Assembly (NCBI GenBank): GCA_013054445.1
Contig: JAAMPI010001839.1
Coordinates: 1 to 10,013, forward strand
DNA length: 10,013 nucleotides
Direction of reading: 5' to 3'
Source of the DNA: Cudoniella acicularis
Lineage: Eukaryota; Ascomycota; Leotiomycetes; Helotiales; Helotiaceae
Shown here: positions 1 to 6,189 of the stretch, one piece after another
Numbering within the stretch: position 1 is the first letter of the stretch
How the letters are laid out: each line of letters opens with the position of its first letter
Notes under the pieces: generated by a model
What the model was told of the DNA's origin: nothing
Databases searched by the model: none
Seen by the model: only the letters and a program-made list of their open reading frames with translations
Translations under genes and position numbers: made by a program

Positions 1-60
1 GGTTATGTTTATCAGCCTGGTCCTAGGCCGGGGTTTGGGAAGGGGTGGAGCCCTTATTGA
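1..60 (+). CDS. Possible C-terminal tail of an upstream gene (partial)
   Basis: Read from base 1 in frame 1, the window opens with about 19 codons ending in TGA at 58-60. The peptide is rich in Gly, Pro and Tyr and ends in the residues KGWSPY, which looks like a protein tail rather than random DNA. A second frame is also open for about 39 codons to a TGA near base 120, in purine-rich sequence that would code mostly Gly, Arg and Glu. The stretch is too short to name a family and could be chance. If real, the gene runs in from the left and ends here. Confidence 0.22.
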   Translation, partial: GYVYQPGPRPGFGKGWSPY

Positions 61-525
61 TGGGAGGTGGATGGGAAAGGGGGATGGAGAAGAAGGAAGG
101 GGAGGGGAGGTAGGTAGATGAGAGATGGAAATGCGAGGTGTTGCAACATATTTAAAGGTTTTTTGCTTGTGATATATGCGTATTTTTCACTCTTGTCCCA
201 CTTCAACGTGCTCTTAATTGGTCCAAAACGAATTTCCTGGAGAACCTTTCCTTCGAGAGAGGAGTTGTAATGTACTCAGAGAATCATTGCTAGCTCTAAG
301 TCTTTTCCTACCGCAGCTCCTGAGAGCAGCATTACATGGCCATCTCCGTCAGGCTTTATCTAACACACGGTGTCAAAAGAAGCAGCCGTCGCAGCTCAGC
401 AAGCCGGAATTTGATAAGCGTTTTCCCTTCACCTACGGATTGTGTAAAAGGTTTCCAGGGATTCATTTGCGAGAAAATAAAAGGGGCCGTCTCGCTTATT
501 TCAGGAAAGTGGGGGCTTGGGTATT

Positions 526-556
526 TTCCCACACTGTGTAGTAGTTCGTGTGGGAA
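526..556. repeat. Perfect 9-bp inverted repeat (hairpin)
   Basis: TTCCCACAC (526-534) and its exact reverse complement GTGTGGGAA (548-556) flank a 13-base loop. No gene end is close enough to give it a clear role. It may be a chance palindrome or a scar of an inserted element. Confidence 0.5.
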
Positions 557-1071
557 TCTACAGGCGGGATTTTAGACAACTTTTAATGATAGAGATAGCA
601 GATATGGTTTCTACTTTTGAGATTGTTATGTTGTCGATTGTTTTGAGAACAAAATGTCGACACGAGCTATGACACTCAGCACGTGTAATGAGCCATCCCA
701 AACGCGGAAAGCTCTTGGGGAGTGAGCGTGTATATCAAGCAATTATTTTTTGAAAACTGGACGAAGGGCTGTTGCATGTAGAGTTGTGAGTGTAGCCAGC
801 TCTTTCCCCAAAGTTACTTGACTGATCCTGAACAGTGCCTTACCCGCTCATGTTGCAGCCGGGGAGGATTTCAAAATCACTAAATTTTACGCTACCTTGA
901 AAGTTTTTGCCCTAAATCATAGTTCCCTTTGCTTCGTACCTAGTTCCTGGACTTTCCACGGCCGGGTGGTCCGTGCCACATATTAACCCACCCAGAACAC
1001 TTCAAACAAAAGGTACTGTGCGACTTTGAAACATAATTAAAATATACATAATTTAAATTAACTGCTTTTTT

Positions 1072-1095
1072 TATCGAAGTTTTGTTACTTCGATA
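1072..1095. repeat. Perfect 9-bp inverted repeat (hairpin)
   Basis: TATCGAAGT (1072-1080) and ACTTCGATA (1087-1095) are exact reverse complements around the six-base loop TTTGTT. The hairpin follows a run of seven T residues and lies directly before a short tandem repeat. Function is unknown. Confidence 0.6.
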
Positions 1096-1100
1096 GTCGT

Positions 1101-1141
1101 TGAATTTAATGGTCATTGAATTTGGTGGTCATTGAATTATT
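1101..1141. repeat. 16-bp tandem repeat, about 2.5 copies
   Basis: TGAATTTAATGGTCAT (1101-1116) is followed at once by TGAATTTGGTGGTCAT (1117-1132) and by a partial third copy starting TGAATTATT (1133-1141). The first two copies differ at two positions, both A versus G transitions. This looks like a small minisatellite in non-coding DNA. Confidence 0.65.
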
Positions 1142-1597
1142 TTCAAGTGTTCTATTCAGCTTCACGACCCGGACTGCCCCGCGCGCAGTTGAGGAAATAC
1201 CGAGTAACAAAATCCAAACCAGAAATAACTATTTTTGGGCAAGCCAGAATGAATTGGAAAGGACCAGAAAAACCGGTGATGCATTTTCCCGGTCATATTG
1301 ACGAACTTGTATGCTATTTTTTTGGGACCGGAGTCAAAATCTGGACTAGCTCCTAATCATTGTGCCTACTATTGTCCCAAGCTAGAACAATGCTATTGTG
1401 TGCGCATTATAAAAATAACGCAACGGAACAGTCCTCTGCTTTTCCTTCTCTTCATTGATAAGAGTTGAAGAGGTCGAAATAAATCGTTGATTGAGAAGCC
1501 TTTAAGATAAAAAGAATCAGCAGCAGTTGTGACCCTCCGCGAAATAAACTCCTGACACCCACTTTCAAGAAACGACAAAAGAGAAAAATTGCCCACC

Positions 1598-2447
1598 ATG
1601 GCAATAATCCTCTCTTCTATTTCACAGTGCACAAAGTCACCTGCTCGCAACAACCTGGAATCCTCTCACACCAAAAACCCAACTGTCAAGCAACCTGGCC
1701 CAAGCCTGCTCCGCCGCTGTCCAGCAGAAGTCCGACTTGTAATTTTTCAACACCTTCTGGAGTCCACCTGGCTCAGCAAAACCAACAGCAATTCTTCACC
1801 CGAAGGCACTAAGTGGAAAAAATCAACTCCACCAATTCTGGCGGCGCTCCGAGGCTCTTCAGGAAATGCAGACATGTATGCTGAGGCCTTGGAGGCATTT
1901 TTCAAAACCAACCCCTTTCTTTTCGAATCCCCTCAATGCTTCAAGCAAATGAGCGAAAGTTTGCGCAGTCAGATCCGGATCCTGCAAGTAAGTCCCCTCT
2001 CCCCCTTTTTTGCACTATTATATAACGTAACACAAACGACAGGTCCAAGCCACAGGCGCCTTTCCACATACCTCACCTTATTCGGATTCAACTTTGACAT
2101 TCCTCAAAGGCCTCCAGCCTTCTCACTTTCACACGATTATCTTCCCGCACCTGGAACTTTTCCTCAAGTACGGCCCAATATTTTACGAGAAAGAGTATAT
2201 TCGGTTCGCCAGGCTTGTCAGCATTATTGACCACAGAGCGAGATCTGGCCGCTCTAAACTGAGAACGATTAAATTCATGACGAAGCATGACCTCTTGAGC
2301 GATGAGATTGACCTGGAGAAAACTATTGAAACTTTCAGTCGGACTTTGAAGACGGTGGCGAGGCTGGAGAGAGTCTCGAGTTTGGGAAATAGTGATTTGG
2401 AGTGGTTTTGGAATGAGGGGGGATTGAGATTGGTTCCGAAACGGTGA
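1598..2447 (+). CDS. Fungal F-box-like / 2EXR-type protein, two exons
   Basis: Exons 1598-1987 and 2043-2447 flank a 55-bp phase-0 intron (1988-2042) with donor GTAAGT and acceptor GACAG, giving 264 residues. The ATG at 1598 sits in an ACCATGG context, and no in-frame ATG lies just upstream. Residues 42-54 read PAEVRLVIFQHLL, the start of an F-box-like helix typical of the large fungal LPAEIR family. Residues 80-86 (ILAALRG) and 94-109 (YAEALEAFFKTNPFLF) match the usual layout in which a parental residue list is followed by a YxEALxxFYxxN helix. F-box proteins can link substrates to SCF ubiquitin ligases, but members of this shorter family mostly have no known function. Oddly, the frame continues past the TGA at 2445-2447 as coding-like sequence to a TGA ending at 2699 (separate entry). 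The family call is fairly safe; the C-terminus is not. Confidence 0.72.
1988..2042 (+). other. Intron of the F-box-like gene
   Basis: Donor GTAAGT at 1988, a pyrimidine-rich middle, a possible TAAC-type branch site near 2026-2030 and acceptor GACAG ending at 2042. Without removal, the frame of exon 1 runs on in a different register and loses the family-like helix-rich C-terminal half. Splicing joins codon 130 (CAA) to GTC in phase 0. Confidence 0.8.
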
Positions 2448-2699
2448 GGTATAAGCTTGCTCATGAGCGAGCTTTGGAAGGAGAAAATGGAGAAGGAGGA
2501 GGAAGTGCGGGGGGTGAAATTCAGGGAGGAAATAGATGGCAATGACTTTGACTTGAATGAAAGGCGGAAGTGGGAATGGAAGCAGGAAAATGAGAAGTTG
2601 ATGCAGAGGCCATGGTCCATGATTTCATCTTGTAATTATGAAGTTGAGTTCTGTTGCTCCTTCTCTCGACTACAAAAAGCACTAAAAAGTAAATGAAAC
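2448..2699 (+). pseudogene. In-frame coding-like extension after the F-box-like gene's TGA
   Basis: In exactly the reading frame of exon 2, 83 codons stay open from 2448 to a TGA at 2697-2699. The segment is strongly charged (Glu and Lys runs near 2478-2510) with Trp residues, including RRKWEWKQENEKL around 2562-2600, which looks like the usual C-terminus of these fungal proteins and not like random 3' UTR. Three readings are possible: a nonsense change (CGA or TGG to TGA at 2445), a second intron that removes the stop (donor GTGAGG at 2444, acceptor TTCAG at 2524, 81 bp, which keeps the frame), or a stop that is sometimes read through. The TGA is followed by G, which is not a strong readthrough context. 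I favour a truncating mutation or the second intron. The final 25 or so codons look less protein-like and the true end may be earlier. Confidence 0.45.
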
Positions 2700-3353
2700 G
2701 AATACTCACAGATGCCGGAGTATGCTTTCACTTGTAAAACAATGAGAAAAGTAATTTCTTCACTCTTCCACTCAATGAAGTTGAGTGATATTGTTCCCGT
2801 GATGTCTTATTCACACAACCCAGGGTAAGATGAGACTGAACCGCGAATCCGACGCTCAGCAAAGGTGGAGGCGGGTGAGGGACAGGATGGCAGACTGAGG
2901 CTTGAGTAGGGAAAGTAATACGGATAAATTTCATACTTTTTGATAGTCTGATGAGAGCGCTTCTGTATGAGGCGCTATCACGCCGTAGACATACAATATC
3001 ATCTTAAAATAATATCGCCTTACAACTTTGCGCCGCTTTCAGTTACCCAATTTAGAAAGGGTGATGCTCCAGACGGAGATCTCCACTTCTCACAGATGAA
3101 AAGCATCAATTTCGCAGCGGAAGTAAAGCGATGAAGAATCTAGGATACAATGCACCAAAAACCAAAATACTCTCTACCCCGCCCTTGCTAAATAGATATG
3201 CTAACGAGTGAGGTGGTACATAGCAAAGTCTTAACATTTGTGTTTAGAGTACAGTGATCGCCTAGCTATTCCATAGCTCGTGAATCTTCATCTCTTAATC
3301 CACTATCACGAGCCTAATATGAGTGTACTAAGTACTTGACTACAACTTGTAGC
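2700..3353. other. Intergenic region between convergent genes
   Basis: The region lies between the plus-strand F-box-like gene and the minus-strand UstYa gene, so it should hold both 3' ends. No coding segment is convincing. A 7-bp hairpin, CACTCAA at 2769-2775 and TTGAGTG at 2781-2787, is present, and a shorter one, AGCGC/GCGCT, lies near 2957-2978. No polyadenylation signal is assigned. Confidence 0.5.
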
Positions 3354-4423
3354 CTACAAGTTCGGAAGTGCGCCCACAAATTCCACGCCATCACCTGTAG
3401 TATTCCTGCTTGCCGCCCATTCCCTACATAGCGTAAGCAAAGCCCAAGTAGCTAAAGTTACAACATGATGAGGCCACTTACCAGATATTATCAAAGACAA
3501 CACAAGTGTGTGGCATGGCTTCGGTGGGATGGTACCCACGCTTCTCTTCATCCCAATAAAATGTCGTCGGTGTCAATGCCGCATTGCACATAAGAGAATG
3601 TCGAAGGTAGTCAACGCAGTGGTCTGAAGAAATAAGCATGTTGTTTACACAGAGCAAGGTGAGGAAAGTATCAGGCAAGAAGATCCAGCAACTTACCCAA
3701 GTGTGCCTCCCAGACAGTCTCGGGGTCATTTTTGATATCTATGAAAACTGGATACCAGACTTGTTTCCTAAGTGCTTGCTTATACAAAGTCAGAAAACTA
3801 GTTCCAGGACGCTCCTCGCCAGGTGGAAGATAGCGGTGCATACCAGACAATGTAGCTGATGGAACACGTCGAGTTCAACGACATAATTATCAGGATTATG
3901 ACGATCAGTAGCAGTCTCATGTAGGAGTCCTGATTTTTCATCCTCTGTGATGCTAACAAAGCCCACTAATCTCTGGTATTAATGATTTTCCCCCCAGCAA
4001 CAGGTGTCTAGCTTCGAATGGAGCTTTGCTTACCGCTCAGCAAGCTGTCCCACTGTGCTTCTTTCTTTGCAGTTGGGCGGCCTGCATATTGACTTGGTTC
4101 AAGATAATCAACAGTCGTGTACTCCATGGGAATAGCACCATTATACAGAGCTACCTTGCTGGTCAATCATGTTCTAAAGCCAGTGCACGCGCGAACTCAC
4201 TCGACTGTGTCTTTGACTCGGGCCATATCTTCATTCTGGCCAAGAGAGTTGCGTATAACACAAAGACAGCAAGGTGAAGGCTCCAAGGAAGCCATTTGAA
4301 GGCATGAGACCAATACGGTTTCCTGTTGGCGATCTGTCTCACACTGCCCTCAAGCTCATCAGAGAACTTCTCGTCTTCTGGATCAGCTTGTGATGCGAGT
4401 GAGAGTGACTTGTAAGAGTGCAT
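3354..4423 (-). CDS. UstYa-family (DUF3328) oxidase-like protein, six exons, complete
   Basis: Exons on the minus strand are 4423-4201, 4150-4034, 3965-3844, 3778-3697, 3623-3482 and 3423-3354; they total 756 nt and give 251 residues ending in TAG. All five introns have GT-AG borders and the frame is open throughout. Residues 46-63 form one membrane segment after a charged N-terminus, the usual type II layout. Residues 149-153 are HQLHC and 180-184 are HLDHC, the two HXXHC motifs that define UstYa/UstYb proteins. The family block DHCVDYLRHSLMC (182-194) and a late HTC followed by FDNIWEW are also present. Known members (UstYa/UstYb of ustiloxin, the cyclochlorotine and asperipin enzymes) carry out oxidative cyclisation, hydroxylation or chlorination on peptide substrates in fungal secondary metabolism. 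The substrate here is unknown. Start: the ATG at 4423 has A at -3 and gives a typical N-terminus; an in-frame ATG at 4450 and a spliced upstream exon are alternatives. Confidence 0.88.
3424..3481 (-). other. Intron 5 of the UstYa-family gene
   Basis: 58 bp, phase 2, donor GTAAGT and acceptor TGTAG. Splicing rebuilds a Trp codon in the sequence NIWEWA, which is the usual closing motif of the family, and leads to a 22-residue tail and TAG. Confidence 0.85.
3624..3696 (-). other. Intron 4 of the UstYa-family gene
   Basis: 73 bp, phase 1, donor GTAAGT and acceptor TTCAG preceded by a T-rich stretch. It splits the Asp codon in the middle of the second HXXHC motif, so the motif is complete only after splicing. 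Confidence 0.85.
3779..3843 (-). other. Intron 3 of the UstYa-family gene
   Basis: 65 bp, phase 0, donor GTATGC, a consensus-like CTGAC branch site shortly before the acceptor ATAAG. It interrupts the protein directly after HQLHCL. The competing acceptor CTAG upstream leads straight to a stop. Confidence 0.78.
3966..4033 (-). other. Intron 2 of the UstYa-family gene
   Basis: 68 bp, phase 1, donor GTAAGC and acceptor ATTAG. The split codon gives Val before the segment that leads to the first HXXHC motif. Earlier AG choices put a stop codon in frame. Confidence 0.8.
4151..4200 (-). other. Intron 1 of the UstYa-family gene
   Basis: 50 bp, phase 1, donor GTGAGT (4200-4195), likely branch site TTGAC and acceptor GGTAG ending at 4151. 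A nearer acceptor (CCAG, 8 bases earlier) would bring a stop into frame, so GGTAG is required to keep the protein whole. Confidence 0.8.
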
Positions 4424-4429
4424 CTTGGA

Positions 4430-4611
4430 CTGGAAAATTTTTGGAAACATGCTAAGGTTACAAAAGTTCCCAAAAGCCAAATATCGAGCGTATGGGGTAG
4501 GAGAAATGCAAGAAGTATTTATGGAAGGCAACAGATTTAAATCTTAACTTCATATGGAGGACTTACGCAAAGCGCAAAGCTGCCCATTACATTACTCATT
4601 GGCTGATCCAT
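4430..4611 (-). other. Possible upstream exon and leader intron of the UstYa-family gene
   Basis: On the minus strand an ATG at 4611 opens 15 codons (beginning MDQPMSNVMG) that run to a donor GTAAGT at 4566-4561. A TTCCAG acceptor ends at 4430, and splicing this 137-bp intron joins in frame to the ATG at 4423 through two codons. This may be a true N-terminal exon or only a spliced leader. The intron is about twice the length of the others, and a long N-terminal addition is not needed for the family, so I keep the start at 4423. Confidence 0.25.
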
Positions 4612-4613
4612 AG

Positions 4614-4787
4614 TCAGGGAGTACTAACATTCAATGGAAGAAATGGCAAGCTATCCAAACAGGGGCGAAACCTGTCTAGCATTGCCATTCGACCTGGATC
4701 CGAAGCTGTTGTCCACTCCTTGTTGAAGTCCATTACTGTCTCCGTAATCCTAGCCCTTGCTGCATATCCTGCAACCTTCTTCGGCTT
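4614..4787 (-). CDS. Unassigned exon-like open segment
   Basis: The minus strand is open for 57 codons between a stop at 4790-4788 and a TGA at 4616-4614. The translation has a protein-like composition, with segments such as ARARITETVMDFNKEW and DPGRMAMLDRFRP, and an internal ATG. I do not recognise a family. It lies less than 200 bases upstream of the UstYa start on the same strand, so it could be the last exon of a neighbouring gene transcribed the same way, a relic, or chance. No clear acceptor was fixed at its 5' end. Confidence 0.33.
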   Translation of the reverse strand, partial: KPKKVAGYAARARITETVMDFNKEWTTASDPGRMAMLDRFRPCLDSLPFLPLNVSTP

Positions 4788-5000
4788 TCAAGTGTTCAAT
4801 GAAGTAATCATGAGACTTCAATGCCTTCGGGATAATTCGTGAATTATCGTGCCTTTGTGAGCAGAGGTTGCGAATTGTGGAACGTTGCGTCGCAAATGAC
4901 TCTGCAGAATAACGCAAGACTTAGCCTAATTACCGCCGAGTGCCTTCGCTTTAAGCTTACTTGAGAGGTGTCCCACGACTCACTACAAACCTTCGTCTCG
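4788..5000. other. Non-coding stretch with a near-perfect palindrome
   Basis: No gene is seen. GATAATTC (4831-4838) and GAATTATC (4841-4848) form an 8-bp perfect inverted repeat with only two bases between the arms. It marks the left edge of the repeat-rich block. Confidence 0.5.
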
Positions 5001-5012
5001 GTGCCTACTAAG

Positions 5013-5039
5013 TAATATCGCGACCTCGTCACGATATTA
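5013..5039. repeat. Perfect 8-bp inverted repeat
   Basis: TAATATCG (5013-5020) and CGATATTA (5032-5039) are exact reverse complements around an 11-base loop. It directly precedes the first copy of the GTGCG...CCCTATA repeat. Confidence 0.6.
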
Positions 5040-5185
5040 GCCCGTGCGACCCTCCCTATAAAGTCTGTACAAACCTGACCATAGAGCCCTGTGCGACCTT
5101 CCCTATATAGAGTTTAACGAGCCTCATTATAGATCATACTGTCTATACCAGCCTTGCTATAGAGCCTTGTGCGGCTCTCCCTATA
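5040..5185. repeat. Three dispersed copies of a ~24-bp GTGCG...CCCTATA repeat
   Basis: Copies lie at 5040-5060, 5084-5107 and 5162-5185. The second and third belong to a longer match of about 34 bp with a constant offset of 78 (5074-5107 against 5152-5185). In the core 24 bp these two differ only by C/T and G/A transitions, and the first copy adds one missing base. Transition-only decay is what repeat-induced point mutation or cytosine deamination leaves in fungi. Confidence 0.6.
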
Positions 5186-5296
5186 GTGCCTATTCAAATC
5201 TTACTAGATTGAATATTATGAAACTAACACTTGCTGTGCTTAGTTCTTTTTCCTTTTCTCTTTTTCTTTTTTTAAAGGAAAAGGGTTATAATGTTA

Positions 5297-5315
5297 CTTA
5301 GTAGACACTACTAAG
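5297..5315. repeat. Perfect 8-bp inverted repeat
   Basis: CTTAGTAG (5297-5304) and CTACTAAG (5308-5315) flank the three bases ACA. The right arm shares the CTACTAAG core with the repeats at 5001 and 5381, so it belongs to the same repeat family. Confidence 0.65.
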
Positions 5316-5400
5316 ATAACTCAGCTGTAATTATAACTAAGTGGTTACTATAACAACTCAGTGGCCACTAGAACGGCTCAGTGACTACTAAGTAAAATGA
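5301..5400. repeat. ~20-bp tandem array with ACTCAGTG...ACTA units
   Basis: Three units follow one another at exactly 20 bp: they begin at 5341 (GTGGTTACTATAACAACTCA), 5361 (GTGGCCACTAGAACGGCTCA) and 5381 (GTGACTACTAAG). Two more divergent units precede them (about 5301-5323 and 5324-5340), each ending in AACTCA or AACTAA. Most differences are transitions. The function is unknown, but such arrays are common inside fungal LTRs and at transposon ends. Confidence 0.65.
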
Positions 5401-5576
5401 TGGCCGAGTCGGAACACATATCAGCTTGGGTGGAGTGGCAAGGATTCCCGACGCGGTACAGCATATCAGTGTGGGCATTAATACCAACCAGTTGAGTATT
5501 GCTAATGAATAAGGAGTAAAATTAGATTACAATACACAAACCCTATATTATATGACTAATATAAGCACTATATTAC

Positions 5577-5685
5577 CAATATATTACTGTATTGGCCATA
5601 TTAATAATATTATTATGGGTTCATATGGCTTTTCTTATATTTTATTTTTATTACGACAATATATTGCGTATTGGGCATATTAATA
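5577..5685. repeat. 30-bp direct repeat in AT-rich DNA
   Basis: Copies at 5577-5606 and 5657-5685 share CAATATATT, then a variable 3 to 4 bases, then TATTGGSCATATTAATA (S is C or G). A shorter relative, TGGGCATTAATACCA, lies at 5472-5486. The surrounding 5520-5700 is strongly AT-rich. This looks like further transposon debris or a decayed minisatellite. Confidence 0.6.
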
Positions 5686-5830
5686 CCCACACTACGGCAT
5701 GTGCATGCACGTCAGACGCTTACTGCTACACTAAAGCAATACTAGACTTGGTGTGCCTCAATGAAAGTCAGAGCAACTTGAAGCCGGATTTTGGTTCCAA
5801 TGCGAGCCTGATTTGGCTTCAATTCTAGCC

Positions 5831-5868
5831 GCTATTGGTACTTCGCGTTCGGCGGGTCCACCAATAGC
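5831..5868. repeat. Perfect 9-bp inverted repeat
   Basis: GCTATTGGT (5831-5839) and ACCAATAGC (5860-5868) are exact reverse complements around a 20-base GC-richer loop. The arms contain ATTGG/CCAAT, the CCAAT-box sequence on both strands, but no gene start is near enough to assign a promoter role. Confidence 0.55.
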
Positions 5869-5911
5869 AGTCTTCACTGCATAGAGACCAGCGTCTACAT
5901 ATGAGGTAAAA

Positions 5912-6169
5912 TTACGATGCAAGAGCATTCCTGCCATCCTTTGACATGGTCCCTGTAGCCTCATAGCACCGATGGAATACATCGGCCCGTACGCGTTGCT
6001 GCATATGCGGTATAACTTATCCTCATACCTACTTGCAAGCCAACTCACCCGCACCGGTCTTACATACCGTTATATTCTTGCTGAGCCGACGTGCGTTGGC
6101 CATAGGGTCAAACTCAGACATCCACATGTCTGGTGCGAGGCAAGATGCCAAGATCACTTGGTAATCTCG
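5912..6169 (-). CDS. Possible exon pair or gene remnant, unassigned
   Basis: On the minus strand 6169-6068 is open with a protein-like sequence (for example MWMSEFDPMANARRLSKNIT), then a donor GTATGT at 6067 and an acceptor ATATGCAG ending at 5999 define a 69-bp phase-0 intron. The joined frame continues for 28 codons (QRVRADVFHRCYEATG and on) to a TAA at 5914-5912. A competing 98-codon frame on the same strand covers 6054-5758 and also looks moderately protein-like, containing AIGGPAEREVPIAARIEA. Only one of the two can be right and both may be chance or decayed sequence. I recognise no family. Confidence 0.22.
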
Positions 6170-6189
6170 TCATACCTACAGCACTGAAG

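Larger units (their letters stand above)
61..1597. other. Intergenic region with no recognisable gene
   Basis: About 1.5 kb separates the left edge from the F-box-like gene. It begins with a purine-rich, G-rich tract (about 35-140). Open frames up to 107 codons lie around 218-575, but they overlap in different frames, have no splice logic and resemble no family known to me, so I do not call them. Bases 1020-1080 are very AT-rich. A 9-bp hairpin at 526-556, another at 1072-1095 and a 16-bp tandem repeat at 1101-1141 are listed separately. The last 40 bases before the next start are A-rich, as is common in fungal leaders. Confidence 0.5.
5001..5400. mobile_element. Repeat-rich block, probable transposon remnant
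   Basis: The block is framed by a 15-bp direct repeat with one mismatch: GTGCCTACTAAGTAA at 5001-5015 and GTGACTACTAAGTAA at 5381-5395. Inside are two perfect hairpins (5013-5039 and 5297-5315), three copies of a GTGCG...CCCTATA element, a pyrimidine tract, a polypurine tract (about 5275-5287) followed by TGTTA, and a 20-bp tandem array. A polypurine tract followed by TG is what precedes the 3' LTR of a retrotransposon, but no matching LTR end, integrase or reverse transcriptase was found. The element class is undecided. Confidence 0.4.

Noticed and set aside
218..575. Two overlapping plus-strand frames (107 and 79 codons)
   Set aside because: They overlap in different registers, lack splice sites and have mixed, low-information sequence. 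Neither resembles a family known to me.
2183..2620. 145-codon minus-strand open frame
   Set aside because: It lies antisense to the F-box-like gene, is built of Ser and Phe runs that mirror Glu/Lys/Arg codons on the other strand, and has no family features. It is a shadow; its length does confirm that the sense strand stays biased past the TGA.
4163..4200. Reading straight through at the end of UstYa exon 1 to a stop near 4163
   Set aside because: The frame continues past the GTGAGT donor only as intron sequence. Splicing to GGTAG at 4151 gives the family-like ectodomain, so the gene is not frameshifted as first suspected.
3354..4787. A RiPP precursor gene with KR-spaced core repeats beside UstYa
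   Set aside because: I looked in all frames around the gene and found no signal peptide followed by repeated cores with KR sites.
5972..6187. 71-codon plus-strand open frame
   Set aside because: It is rich in His, Cys and Trp from antisense codons of the better minus-strand segment and has no supporting signals.
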